Assembly: GCA_021788565.1 (NCBI GenBank) | Contig: JAJYKO010000142.1 | Location: forward strand, 1-9,435 | Source: Chloroflexota bacterium | Lineage (GTDB): Bacteria > Chloroflexota > UBA6077 | Direction: 5' to 3' | Length of the DNA: 9,435 nt | Shown: positions 1 through 7,157 of the stretch, one piece after another | How positions within the stretch are numbered: position 1 is the stretch's first letter | Layout of the letters: the number at the start of each line of letters is the position of its first letter | The notes under the pieces: generated by a model | What the model was told of the DNA's origin: nothing | Database searches by the model: none | What the model saw: the letters and a program-made list of their open reading frames with translations, nothing else | Program-made: the position numbers and the translations under genes

Positions 1-138
1 AACTGCGGTGCGATATTCAGCCTGCCCACCTGGCGAGCCGTAATCGCACCCCACTCAATGGGGCGAAAACTGGTGAAATGCCCAAACTGCGGATCGACTA
101 CATGGGCAACACCAGTACGCAAAGAAGATGGCCCCTAG
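1..138 (+). CDS. C-terminal end of a small zinc-ribbon protein (5' end outside window)
   Basis: Reading frame 1 is open from the first base to a TAG at 136-138 and gives 45 residues. The visible part holds a Cys-Gly at residues 2-3, a middle stretch PTWRAVIAPHSMGRKL, and a CPNCG knuckle with Cys27 and Cys30. The first knuckle must be completed by a cysteine just before the window, so this looks like a four-cysteine zinc ribbon with a 20-plus residue spacer. Similar spacing and the Trp-Arg-Ala and Ala-Pro-His pattern occur, as far as I recall, in small bacterial zinc-ribbon proteins of unknown role. The frame ends 49 bp before a strong inverted repeat, which suits a gene end. It is convergent with the dehydrogenase gene. 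Function is unknown. The frame is short, so chance is possible, but paired CxxC knuckles are unlikely by accident. Confidence 0.55.
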   Translation, partial: NCGAIFSLPTWRAVIAPHSMGRKLVKCPNCGSTTWATPVRKEDGP

Positions 139-186
139 GATTCACGGCCAGGGGAAGCGCGGCAATCCTAAACCAAAGCCAGGATG

Positions 187-254
187 AAACCCGCGGGGTC
201 TCGGGGATCACGGCGCGCCAGTTCAGGATCACGGGCCAAAGACCCCGCGGGTTT
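187..254. terminator. perfect 15-bp inverted repeat between convergent genes, likely bidirectional terminator
   Basis: The arm AAACCCGCGGGGTCT at 187-201 is exactly complementary to AGACCCCGCGGGTTT at 240-254, with a 38-nt loop. Each arm starts or ends with an A or T triplet, but there is no long U tract on either strand. The loop holds a direct repeat GGATCACGG (204-212 and 226-234) and the palindrome GGCGCGCC (212-219). The element lies between the zinc-ribbon stop (138) and the dehydrogenase stop (270), so it could end transcription from both sides. The long loop and missing U run make it atypical for an intrinsic terminator. A dispersed repeat is the main alternative. Confidence 0.5.
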
Positions 255-269
255 GGTCGCCGCTTTACT

Positions 270-1238
270 TTAGTCTGCCACCACACGTATCGGTGTGCCG
301 TCCAGCCAGGCGACGACGTTCTCGGCCGTCTCGCGGTAGAACAGGTCGTAGGCGTCCTTCGTGACGAAGCCGATGTGCGGCGTCGCGAGGAGGTTATCGA
401 GCGAGCGGAATGGGTGCGACTCCGGCAGTGGTTCGATCTCGTAGACGTCGAGGGCAGCGCCGGCGATCGCGCGGGTCCGCAGCGCGTCGACGAGGGCATC
501 TTCGTCGACCAGGGGCCCGCGTGACGTGTTGACCAGATAAGCCGTGGGCTTCATCAGCTTGAGCTCCGAGGCGCCGACGATCCCCCTCGTCCGATCGCTC
601 AGAACCAGATGAACGGTAACGATGTCGGCCTCGCGGAACAGCTCCTCCTTGGTGGCCAGCCGCGCGCCCTGCTCTTCGGCCCTTTCGCGCGTCAGATTCT
701 GGCTCCAGGCGATCACGTTCATCCCGAATGCGCGAGCTACCTTCGAGGTCCTCGCGCCGATGCGGCCGAGACCCAGTATGCCGATTGTCTTCCCATCCAG
801 GTCCCCGCCGACAGAGACCTGCCAGCCACCCGCACGCATCGAGGCGCTCTCGGCGGGAAGGTTCCGGATCAGCGCGAGGATCAGTCCCCAGGTCAGCTCG
901 GCCGCACCGTTCGGTGCGGATCGGGTCGCGCACACCGTGATGCCGCGCGCCTTCGCCGCCGCGACGTCTACGGACGCGTTGCGGGGTCCTGTCGAGGCGA
1001 TCAGCTTCAGGTTCGGCAGCTGCTCCAGGATCGAGCCAGGCAGCGGGGTGCGCTCGCGCATGATACACACCACGTCGAACGGTCTCAGCCGTTCGACCAC
1101 TGCGCGGGGGTCGGACAGGTGGTCCCGAAACACCGTGACGTCCGCTCTTCCCTTCAGCGCGGACCAGTCGGCCATCCGCAGCGCGACACCTTGATAATCG
1201 TCGAGTACGGCAACCTTGATCGAATCGTTGCTTGGCAT
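270..1238 (-). CDS. D-2-hydroxyacid dehydrogenase family protein (NAD-dependent)
   Basis: The protein is 322 residues, the usual length of the D-isomer-specific 2-hydroxyacid dehydrogenase family (glycerate, phosphoglycerate, lactate and related enzymes). These oxidise a D-2-hydroxyacid to the 2-oxoacid, or do the reverse, with NAD(P) in the cytosol. The Rossmann dinucleotide motif GLGRIG is at residues 156-161. The catalytic trio is present: Arg240 in NTSRGPLVDEDAL, a Glu (probably Glu269) in DVYEIEP, and His288 in TPHIG. The substrate domain (about 1-110 and 295-322) wraps the coenzyme domain. I chose the ATG at 1238 because a GGGAGG Shine-Dalgarno lies just upstream and residue 1 fits the family start; an ATG ten codons earlier has no such support. 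The substrate cannot be named from sequence. Transcription is away from the 92-residue gene, with a 151-nt shared upstream region that shows no clear promoter. No link to the hdr-flx operon is visible. Confidence 0.93.
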   Translation of the reverse strand: MPSNDSIKVAVLDDYQGVALRMADWSALKGRADVTVFRDHLSDPRAVVERLRPFDVVCIMRERTPLPGSILEQLPNLKLIASTGPRNASVDVAAAKARGITVCATRSAPNGAAELTWGLILALIRNLPAESASMRAGGWQVSVGGDLDGKTIGILGLGRIGARTSKVARAFGMNVIAWSQNLTRERAEEQGARLATKEELFREADIVTVHLVLSDRTRGIVGASELKLMKPTAYLVNTSRGPLVDEDALVDALRTRAIAGAALDVYEIEPLPESHPFRSLDNLLATPHIGFVTKDAYDLFYRETAENVVAWLDGTPIRVVAD

Positions 1239-1389
1239 GGCAATATCCTCCCGATGGTCCCTCAGCATACCACCTCTTCTACGAGGCCGGAAACCTTGAC
1301 ATCGAGGCCGCCGCGTGCGCGCGCCCCGGCGCCCGCAGTAGTAATATTGTAGAAAGCGGCGGGGAAGCAGCTACGATCGGAGGAGACGC

Positions 1390-1668
1390 GTGCAAAGGCT
1401 GTCGATCATTCGGTGGCAACAGACCCAGGGGAAGTACGTCGGCGTAATCCAGGACGCCACGCGGTTCAAGCCCGAGACGCTGACCCCGAAGGCGGTCGGC
1501 AACGGGGCCACCGTCCTGGTGGGAGAGCTCGTGGGAGGCTACCAGAGGGAGTGGTACTGCATCACCTTCCCGAAGGAGGAAATGGAGTTCGAAGAGGCAC
1601 GCGAGCGTGCTGGAGCCGTCCTGAACACGGAGAACGCGCACCGAGCAGCGGGCAAGCCGACCCTGTGA
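1390..1668 (+). CDS. hypothetical protein, 92 aa
   Basis: A GTG start is preceded by a strong GGAGGA Shine-Dalgarno at 1379-1384 with 5-nt spacing. The frame runs 92 codons to TGA at 1666-1668. The protein is soluble and mixed: the middle (residues about 35-60) is beta-like and hydrophobic with Gly-rich turns (VLVGELVGGYQREWYC), followed by a charged helix (about 62-78, rich in Glu and Arg). It has no signal peptide, membrane segment or cysteine motif. I do not recognise a family. The gene stands alone, divergent from the dehydrogenase and convergent with flxA, whose stop is only 29 bp away. A TTGACA box at 1296-1301 lacks a properly spaced -10, so no promoter is called. The ribosome site and codon pattern favour a real gene. 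It also lies opposite minus-strand open frames, so it should be tested by conservation. Confidence 0.6.
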   Translation: MQRLSIIRWQQTQGKYVGVIQDATRFKPETLTPKAVGNGATVLVGELVGGYQREWYCITFPKEEMEFEEARERAGAVLNTENAHRAAGKPTL

Positions 1669-1697
1669 ACCGAGTGACTCGAGGGGAGGCTCGTCCC

Positions 1698-2555
1698 TCA
1701 GTACCCCTCCAGGAAGCGGCCGATCTGCTCGAAGGTGAAGACGGGACCGTCCAGGCAGACGTACTTGTCGCCGACGTTGCAGCGGCCGCACTTGCCGATG
1801 CCACACTTCATCTTCGTCTCCATAGCGCTCACGATCTGGTGGTCCGCGAAGCCGAGCTCCTTCAGCACCTTCAGGGTGAACTTGATCATGATCGGCGGAC
1901 CGCAGACCATCGCGACCCCGTTGTCCGCCGCGGGGTCGAGCTCCCGAACCACGTCGGGGATCAGGGCGACCCGCCCCCGCCACTCCCCTACCGCGCGGTC
2001 AACGGTGAGTTCCAACCGCGTGTTCGGCGAGGCCGACCAGGCCTCGAACTCGTTGGTAAACACGAGGTCCCGCGGCGTTCGCGCCCCGTGGATTATGTAG
2101 AGCTGCCCGTACTCGGCCCTCCGCCCGGGGTCGACGATGTAGTTGATCACAGAGCGGAGCGGCGCGAAGCCGCTGCCGCCGCCGATGATGATCAGGTTCT
2201 TCCCCCGGTACTCCTCCATCGGGAAGCAGTTCCCGAAGGGCCCCCGCACCCCGACGACAGCCCCCTCCTCCAACTCGTGAATCCCGGCGGTGAGCGTCCC
2301 GACCTTGCGGATGGCGAACTCCAGCGGCGCCCCGGGCATGTCGATAGAGCTGATGTCGAAAGCGGCCTCACCGAGGCCGAACACGGAGAGCAGCACGAAC
2401 TGCCCGACCCTGTACCGGAACGACTCCCGCGCCACCGGATCGTTTATGCCGACGCTGAACAGCTTCATGTCGGGGGTCAGATCGATCACCCGCTCGATCG
2501 TCGCGAGTTGCGGCACCAGGGGGTGGTCGACCACCTGCTTCACTTCCACGGCCAT
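1698..2555 (-). CDS. flxA: FlxA-like FAD/NAD(P)-binding oxidoreductase subunit (sulfhydrogenase gamma / PyrK-like)
   Basis: The protein has 285 residues, the family's normal length, and is the NAD(P)H entry point of the complex. An FNR-type FAD-binding barrel covers about residues 14-110; the flavin motif reads FDISS (66-70), in place of the RxYS seen in plant-type ferredoxin reductases. The nucleotide domain begins with IIIGGGSGFAPLRS (122-135) and ends with CGPPIMI (218-224). A C-terminal [2Fe-2S] site has Cys251, Cys256, Cys259 and Cys267 in the CxxxxCxxC...C pattern typical of PyrK and hydrogenase gamma subunits. FlxA should pass hydride electrons from NAD(P)H to FlxB and FlxC. The ATG at 2555 follows the flxB stop by 4 nt and has a GGAGGTG ribosome site inside the end of flxB. 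It is the last gene of the operon and converges on the 92-residue gene. NADH versus NADPH preference cannot be read with confidence. Confidence 0.9.
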   Translation of the reverse strand: MAVEVKQVVDHPLVPQLATIERVIDLTPDMKLFSVGINDPVARESFRYRVGQFVLLSVFGLGEAAFDISSIDMPGAPLEFAIRKVGTLTAGIHELEEGAVVGVRGPFGNCFPMEEYRGKNLIIIGGGSGFAPLRSVINYIVDPGRRAEYGQLYIIHGARTPRDLVFTNEFEAWSASPNTRLELTVDRAVGEWRGRVALIPDVVRELDPAADNGVAMVCGPPIMIKFTLKVLKELGFADHQIVSAMETKMKCGIGKCGRCNVGDKYVCLDGPVFTFEQIGRFLEGY

Positions 2556-2559
2556 GCGA

Positions 2560-3543
2560 CTACACCTCCAGCCGCTGAAGATCCCGCAACGTCTCGCGGA
2601 TGTCGATGTTCACCGGGCAGTAGTGGGCGCAGCGTCCGCAGCCCACGCACTGCGTTACGCCGAACCGTTCCGGGAAGTAGACGTACTTGTGGGCGTAGAA
2701 CTGTCGAAGTCGCGCCGCCTTGGTAGCCCGCGGGTTGTGGCCGCCGGCCAGCTTGGTGAAGTGCTTGGACTGGCACCCATCCCAGCAGCGGTCCCGCTCC
2801 AGCCGTCCATCCACGGTGTAGTCGCGGACATCGAAGCAGTGGCAGGTGGGGCAGAGGAAGGAGCACATTCGGCAGCCGATGCAGCGGTCCGCCGTCCGCT
2901 CCCAGTAGCCATCGTCGAAGCGCTTCAAGATCGTCTCGCCGGCCGACGCCGCCGGCACCTCGTTGACGATGGCAGGCGCGGGCGGCATTGTGCCGCCCTC
3001 CTCCAGCGCCGCGCCCGCGAGGAGCGCGGCTCCCCTTTCCGTGACCACCTGCACGGCGTAGCCGCTCTCGGCCTCGGCGAGCAACAGATCCACGTGGGTC
3101 GCGTCCCGCGGGCCGCCGCCGAGGCTGGTGCAGAAGCACTCCGGGAGCTGCTGCTTCGAGCAGGCCAGCCCGATCAGCGCCGTCTCACTCCGTCGCGTCC
3201 CGTACAGCGCGTCCGGGGGCTCCGCCAGGAACAGCTTGTCCAGGACAGCCAGCGCATTCGCGTCACAGGGCCGGATGCCGAAGATGACCCGCGGCCCCGG
3301 CGCCTCCGGCAGCTCGATCGCCGGTACGTCTGGGTTGAACGTGAACAACCTGTCCGTGCGGGGGAAGAACCACTCCTTTGGAGAGAGCGTGCTCTGATCG
3401 TAGTCGAAGGCGATCTCATCGCCCCCGCCCACCGGCTGAAAGAATGTCTGTGCACCGATTCGCCTCGGCGCGATGAGTATCTGTTTGGAGGCAAGGCCGC
3501 TCAACCAGTCCCGCAAGCCCTGGCCGGTCATGATCCCGGTCAT
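2560..3543 (-). CDS. flxB: FlxB-like 4Fe-4S dicluster electron-transfer protein (hydrogenase beta / AsrA-like)
   Basis: The protein has 327 residues. Two [4Fe-4S] ferredoxin motifs lie in the C-terminal half: Cys221, 224, 227, 231-Pro and Cys299, 302, 305, 309-Pro. Between them are extra cysteines, CPTCHC (Cys234, Cys236) and CWDGC (Cys253, Cys257), which may bind a further cluster. The N-terminal half (about 1-215) is the domain typical of sulfhydrogenase beta and anaerobic sulfite reductase A subunits, with the signature GIRPCDANAL at 89-98 and CFC at 136-138. The role is to carry electrons between FlxA and FlxC/FlxD in the cytosolic complex. The start is the ATG at 3543, which overlaps the flxC stop in TGATG; an in-frame ATG at 3531 is a possible alternative. 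The stop lies 4 nt before flxA. Naming as B rather than C rests on position next to flxA. Confidence 0.87.
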   Translation of the reverse strand: MTGIMTGQGLRDWLSGLASKQILIAPRRIGAQTFFQPVGGGDEIAFDYDQSTLSPKEWFFPRTDRLFTFNPDVPAIELPEAPGPRVIFGIRPCDANALAVLDKLFLAEPPDALYGTRRSETALIGLACSKQQLPECFCTSLGGGPRDATHVDLLLAEAESGYAVQVVTERGAALLAGAALEEGGTMPPAPAIVNEVPAASAGETILKRFDDGYWERTADRCIGCRMCSFLCPTCHCFDVRDYTVDGRLERDRCWDGCQSKHFTKLAGGHNPRATKAARLRQFYAHKYVYFPERFGVTQCVGCGRCAHYCPVNIDIRETLRDLQRLEV

Positions 3544-4442
3544 CACCCCACCCCCAGCTTCTCGTCTTTCTTGAAGGTCGCCAGCGGTGGCACCTGGTCC
3601 GGACTGACGCCCGCCCGGTAGTCGAAGGTCTCCTGGACATCCTTGCGCAGCTTGCCGTTCAGCAGGCCCAGCGGGATGGTCACTGGACAGACGCGCTCGC
3701 ACTCGTCGCAGCCCACGCACCGACCGGCCAGGTGGAACGCTCGAATGGTGTGGAACATCCAGTTCTCGCTGGTGCCGGTGCGGATGCCGACCCACTCCGG
3801 ATCGAGCATCTCGGCGAAGCACTCGTCGCAGTAGCAGGCGGGGCACACCTGGCGGCAGGCGTAACAGCGGATGCAGCGCTCGAACTCCGCTGCCCAGAAC
3901 GCCTCACGCTCCGCCTCAGAGAGCTTCTCCATCTCTCTGACCCTTCGGAACGGGTCGTCGTGATGGTCGGATGCGTCAGACCTGTCGGACTCGTCCGACG
4001 TGACCGATGTCTGACGGAGCGTGCCAACGTCCGCCCCCTGCGCGCGGTCGCCGCACGCCTCGCACCTCTCCTGAAGCGCCACGCCGTCGCCGCCCTCCCT
4101 CGTCCTGCGCACGATTCCGGGACAGGTCACCGGGATCGGCACGACGTTTTCCTTCGCGATCTGCCGCTCCTGAAGCAGGACGTTAAGCGAGCGGGCGTCA
4201 CACGGCTTCACGACGATGCCGACGCTCTTGCCGCGACGCGTCGGTTCGGTCGGGTACGTGGTGAGGTTGTGGGTGCAGGTCGCGTCGAAAACGAAGCGCT
4301 CGGCGTCCTCCGGCGTGCGGGCAAACGACGGGCGTGCGTTCCTGCCATCGCTGCCGGTTTCGTACCCGATCACATACTCCACGCGCTTCTCGGCCAGCAA
4401 CTGTCGCGCTGTCTCGCGGACGGTGTCGATCTGCTCGCTCAT
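3543..4442 (-). CDS. flxC: FlxC-like 4Fe-4S dicluster electron-transfer protein
   Basis: The protein has 299 residues and is a distant relative of its neighbour FlxB. Ferredoxin motifs are at Cys190, 193, 196, 200-Pro and Cys242, 245, 248, 252-Pro, with an additional CPACYCDEC segment (Cys203, 205, 208) after the first. The N-terminal domain carries the matching signature VKPCDARSLNVL (78-90) and further cysteines at 107, 127 and 130. It should relay electrons from FlxB to FlxD. The start ATG at 4442 overlaps the flxD stop (TGATG) and its own stop overlaps flxB the same way, so translation is likely coupled. Residues about 146-163 form a hydrophilic SDx-type linker encoded by a 9-nt tandem repeat, placed just before the iron-sulfur domain; it looks like a lineage-specific insertion. 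The B/C letter is assigned by gene order only. Confidence 0.87.
   Translation of the reverse strand: MSEQIDTVRETARQLLAEKRVEYVIGYETGSDGRNARPSFARTPEDAERFVFDATCTHNLTTYPTEPTRRGKSVGIVVKPCDARSLNVLLQERQIAKENVVPIPVTCPGIVRRTREGGDGVALQERCEACGDRAQGADVGTLRQTSVTSDESDRSDASDHHDDPFRRVREMEKLSEAEREAFWAAEFERCIRCYACRQVCPACYCDECFAEMLDPEWVGIRTGTSENWMFHTIRAFHLAGRCVGCDECERVCPVTIPLGLLNGKLRKDVQETFDYRAGVSPDQVPPLATFKKDEKLGVG
3964..4008. repeat. degenerate 9-nt tandem repeat inside flxC
   Basis: Five imperfect 9-nt units sit head to tail on the plus strand: TGGTCGGAT, GCGTCAGAC, CTGTCGGAC, TCGTCCGAC and GTGACCGAT, followed by a partial GTCTGAC. The shared core is GTCGGAC or GTCCGAC, so neighbouring units are also partly complementary. 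The period is a multiple of three and keeps the frame, producing a Ser-Asp-X triplet series in FlxC. The unit resembles short GTCSGAC-type arrays often found between genes, so a repeat may have entered or expanded within the gene. Confidence 0.6.
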
Positions 4443-4927
4443 CACAGCCCCCCCACCGCCCCGGCAGCCGGACTCGCCTCGCGTCGGCGAGGGCCGAGCG
4501 CCGTCACCCGTGCCGTGAACTCGGTGATGACCCGTGCGAACTTCTTGCCCTCGGAGGCGGAGACCCACTCCAGGTGGAATCGGCCCTCCTCGATGCCCAG
4601 GTACGTGAGAAGCCGCCGCAGCATGGCGTAGCGTCGACGCATGAAGTAGTTGCCCTCGGCGTAGTGGCAGTCGCCGGGATGGCAGCCAGCAACCAGGACG
4701 CCGTCCGCGCCCTGCTGGAACGCCTTCGCCACGAAGAGGGGATCAACCCGCCCTGTGCAGGGCACACGGATGATGCGGATCGCCGACGGATAGTCCAGCC
4801 TGCTGGTACCGGCCATGTCCGCCCCCGCGAAGCTGCACCAGTTGCAGAGGAAGCCGACGAGCCTAGGCTGCCAGGTCCCAGTAGCCTCCTTTGTCGTTTC
4901 TTTCTGTCCGAGCGCCGTATCTGTCAT
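4442..4927 (-). CDS. flxD: FlxD, MvhD-like [2Fe-2S] protein linking FlxABC to HdrA
   Basis: The protein has 161 residues, the size of methyl-viologen-reducing hydrogenase delta subunits, which bind HdrA and deliver electrons to it through a [2Fe-2S] cluster. Family cysteines are all present: FLCNWCSFAGAD (Cys28, Cys31), RVPCTGRVDP (Cys57) and GCHPGDCHY (Cys82, Cys87), followed by the usual EGN. The ATG at 4927 was chosen because GAGGTG lies just upstream and homology to the family begins about 20 residues later; the frame is open further upstream only through the repeat-bearing spacer and shows no coding pattern there. The first 20 and last 15 residues are low-complexity tails. The gene starts the second coupled block of the operon: its stop overlaps the flxC start by one base. 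With no mvhAG or formate dehydrogenase gene next to it, the donor is most likely the FlxABC module. Confidence 0.92.
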   Translation of the reverse strand: MTDTALGQKETTKEATGTWQPRLVGFLCNWCSFAGADMAGTSRLDYPSAIRIIRVPCTGRVDPLFVAKAFQQGADGVLVAGCHPGDCHYAEGNYFMRRRYAMLRRLLTYLGIEEGRFHLEWVSASEGKKFARVITEFTARVTALGPRRREASPAAGAVGGL

Positions 4928-4962
4928 GTCAGACACCTCGCAAGCGGGCATCCCGAGGTAAT

Positions 4963-5090
4963 TGCGCGAGGCATGGTTTACGACGGTAGTGGTACTTGTA
5001 GCGTCGCCCCTAGTGGGCGACGTGGCCACCCGTCGGGGACAAGCCCCGACGGCTACATCTGTTACCACATCGTGAACCATGTCTTGCACG
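4963..5090. repeat. large multi-hairpin inverted repeat in the hdrA-flxD spacer
   Basis: The 238-nt spacer (4928-5165) between hdrA and flxD holds a nested palindromic structure. The outer arms are CATGGTTTACGACGG... (4972-4994) and TACCACATCGTGAACCATG (5063-5081), complementary apart from a few changes and a 3-4 nt offset; weaker pairing extends to about 4963 and 5090. Inside, TGTAGC (4997-5002) pairs with GCTACA (5052-5057). Within that are two perfect hairpins: an 8-bp stem at 5002-5009/5015-5022 and a 9-bp stem at 5030-5038/5044-5052. The palindrome GTGGCCAC (5022-5029) joins them. The form is that of a REP/BIME-type or MITE-like element. The rest of the spacer (5091-5165) is C-rich, with CCCTAGGG at 5107-5114, and shows no gene or clear promoter. 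Confidence 0.65.
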
Positions 5091-5165
5091 ACGCCGCGTA
5101 CCCGGTCCCTAGGGCGGATGACCCTACGCCCCCGCACCACCCCGTCACACCCGCCCTTGATACCT

Positions 5166-7157
5166 CTACATCGATAGGGCCATGATCTCCCCGAACAGCT
5201 GCTGGTCGGTGAAGCCTCGCAGGCTCATCGCCCCCGGCCGGCACGCCACGACGCACAGTCCGCAGCCCTTGCACAGACTCTCGTTTACCTTCGCCACAAC
5301 ACGCCCGTCGCGCAGCGTCTCCTCGCCGATAGCGTTGAAGGGGCAGACCTGCTGGCAGGTGAAGCAGCCCGAGCAGCGCGCGGGGTCGCACTGCGAGATC
5401 ATCGGCTCCGTGACCAGTGAGTCGTTGCTGAACAGCGCGAGCACCTTCGCCGCCGCGCCGCTCCCCTGCGCCACGGTCTCGGGGATGTCCCGCGGCCCGC
5501 TCACCACTCCGGCTAGGAAGATGCCGTCGGTGTTGCTCTCGAGCGGACGCAGCTTCGGGTGTGCCTCCACGATGAAACCGTAGTCGTTGTAGCTGACGCC
5601 GAGCGTGCGCGCCAGTTCGTCCGCCCCGACGCTCGCCTCGATTCCGGTCGCCAGGACCACCATGTCCGCGGCGACCTCGACCGGCCGGCCGATCAGCGAG
5701 TCCTCACCCCTCACGATCAATTTGCCGTCCTCTTCGTAGATCTTGGAGGCGCGGCCTCGCAGCCAGAGAGCCCCGTACTCGTCCTGCGAGCGCCTCACGA
5801 ACTCTTCGTAGTCCTTCCCGCCGGCACGTATGTCGATATAGAAGACGTAGGCCTGCGCCTCCGGGTCGTGCTCCTTGAGAAGGATCGCCTGCTTCGCGGT
5901 GTACATGCAGCACACCTTGCTGCAGTACGGCCGCCCCATCCGGTCATCCCGAGAACCGACGCACTGGACGAAGACGACGTTCTTCGGATGCTTGCCGTCC
6001 GAGGGACGCAACACCTCGCCCCCCGTCGGGCCAGAGGCGTTGAGCAGGCGCTCGAACTGGAGCCCGCTGACCACGTCTCTGTACCGTCCCCCTCCGTACT
6101 CAGCGTACTTCGAGTGATCGAAGGTCCTGTAGCCGGTCGCGACGACGATGGCGCCGACCTCCTCGGTGACCACGGTGTCCTCGTCTCCGAACCGGATTGC
6201 CCCGGTCGGGCAGAGCTTCTCGCATATCCGGCACTGAGGCGGCTTCTTGACGTCGCCCGTCGCTTCGAGGTACCTGTGGTAGCGGCAGTTTTCCCAATCA
6301 ATCACCGGCTTGTTCGGAATCGCCTGTGGGAACGGGATGTAAATGCAGCTGCGCGTGCCCATGTTCGCGTCGAACTCGGAGGGCACTTTCTCCGGGCATT
6401 TCTGCCAGCAGGTGCCGCATCTCGTGCAGACGCTGTGGTCCACGTACTTCGCCTTCTGCCGTATCGTCACCTCGAAGTTGCCGACGAAGCCCTTGACCTT
6501 CTCGACCTGCGACGTCGTCATCAGCTTGATGTTCGGGTGCTGTCCGACTTCGACCATCCTGGGTGTCAGGATGCACGCGGAGCAGTCGAGCGTGGGGAAG
6601 GTCTTATCGAGCTGCGCCATTCTGCCGCCGATCGTCCCCTCTCGCTCCACAAGTAGCACCTGATGTCCACCGTTGGCGATGTCCAGCGCCGCCTGGATGC
6701 CGGCTATGCCGCCGCCGATCACCAGCGCTCGCTTCGTGATCGCGGCCTGTCCTGGAACCAGGGGCTCATCACGTCTCACCTTTGCGACTATCATCCTCAC
6801 GAGGTCGATCGCTTTGCGCGTCGCCGCTTGCTTGTCGTCGCCGTGCACCCAGCTGCAGTGCTCGCGGATGTTGGCCATCTCCATCAGGTATGGGTTCAGT
6901 CCCGCCTGCGCGACGGTGCGCCGAAAAGTGGTCTCGTGCATGCGCGGAGAGCAGGACGCAACCACCACGCGAGTGAGGTGGTGCCGCTCGATCGCTTGCC
7001 GGATCGCGCTCTGGCCCAACTCGCTGCAGGTGTACCTGTTGTCTTCGGCGTGGACCACCCCCTGCATGCGCCTCGCCGCGTCCACGACCGCTCCGCAGTC
7101 GACCGTGCCGGCTATGTTCGAACCGCAGTGGCAAACGAAGACGCCAATCCTCGCCAT
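5166..7157 (-). CDS. hdrA: HdrA, flavin-containing electron-bifurcating subunit
   Basis: The protein has 663 residues, normal for HdrA. Domains in order: an N-terminal cysteine-containing domain (1-130) with VCHCGSNI (Cys9, Cys11), YTCSELGQ (Cys44), ASCSPRMHE (Cys69) and REHCSW (Cys101); an FAD domain starting VIGGGIAGIQAALD (146-159), with TIGGRM and the conserved LDCSACILTPRM (Cys192, Cys195); an inserted iron-sulfur region with Cys244, 247, 250, 254 and then Cys291, 309, 312, 316; the rest of the FAD domain with QCVGSRD (399-404) and YCSKVCC (411-417); and a C-terminal two-cluster ferredoxin (Cys595, 598, 601, 605 and Cys629, 632, 635, 639). HdrA takes electrons from FlxD and splits them between ferredoxin and HdrC/HdrB. 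The ATG at 7157 overlaps the hdrB stop by one base (TAATG). After its stop comes the repeat-bearing spacer, so coupling to flxD is broken. Confidence 0.96.
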   Translation of the reverse strand: MARIGVFVCHCGSNIAGTVDCGAVVDAARRMQGVVHAEDNRYTCSELGQSAIRQAIERHHLTRVVVASCSPRMHETTFRRTVAQAGLNPYLMEMANIREHCSWVHGDDKQAATRKAIDLVRMIVAKVRRDEPLVPGQAAITKRALVIGGGIAGIQAALDIANGGHQVLLVEREGTIGGRMAQLDKTFPTLDCSACILTPRMVEVGQHPNIKLMTTSQVEKVKGFVGNFEVTIRQKAKYVDHSVCTRCGTCWQKCPEKVPSEFDANMGTRSCIYIPFPQAIPNKPVIDWENCRYHRYLEATGDVKKPPQCRICEKLCPTGAIRFGDEDTVVTEEVGAIVVATGYRTFDHSKYAEYGGGRYRDVVSGLQFERLLNASGPTGGEVLRPSDGKHPKNVVFVQCVGSRDDRMGRPYCSKVCCMYTAKQAILLKEHDPEAQAYVFYIDIRAGGKDYEEFVRRSQDEYGALWLRGRASKIYEEDGKLIVRGEDSLIGRPVEVAADMVVLATGIEASVGADELARTLGVSYNDYGFIVEAHPKLRPLESNTDGIFLAGVVSGPRDIPETVAQGSGAAAKVLALFSNDSLVTEPMISQCDPARCSGCFTCQQVCPFNAIGEETLRDGRVVAKVNESLCKGCGLCVVACRPGAMSLRGFTDQQLFGEIMALSM

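Noticed and set aside
1293..1347. TTGACA at 1296-1301 with TAATAT at 1342-1347 as a promoter for the 92-aa gene
   Set aside because: The spacing of about 40 nt is far too long for a sigma70 promoter and no better -10 is present.
1671..1709. Small stems (CGAGTGACTCG and GAGGG/CCCTC) between the 92-aa gene and flxA as a terminator
   Set aside because: Stems are short with tiny or overlapping loops, no U tract follows, and part lies within the flxA coding end.
1413..2726. Long plus-strand open frames opposite flxA, flxB, flxC and hdrA
   Set aside because: They are antisense frames caused by high GC; their residues are Arg/Ala/Pro-rich with no motifs, while the minus strand carries intact iron-sulfur and nucleotide motifs.
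4928..5140. Open frame extending FlxD upstream to 5140
   Set aside because: It crosses the palindromic repeat, has no coding composition, and a good ribosome site with the family start lies at 4927.
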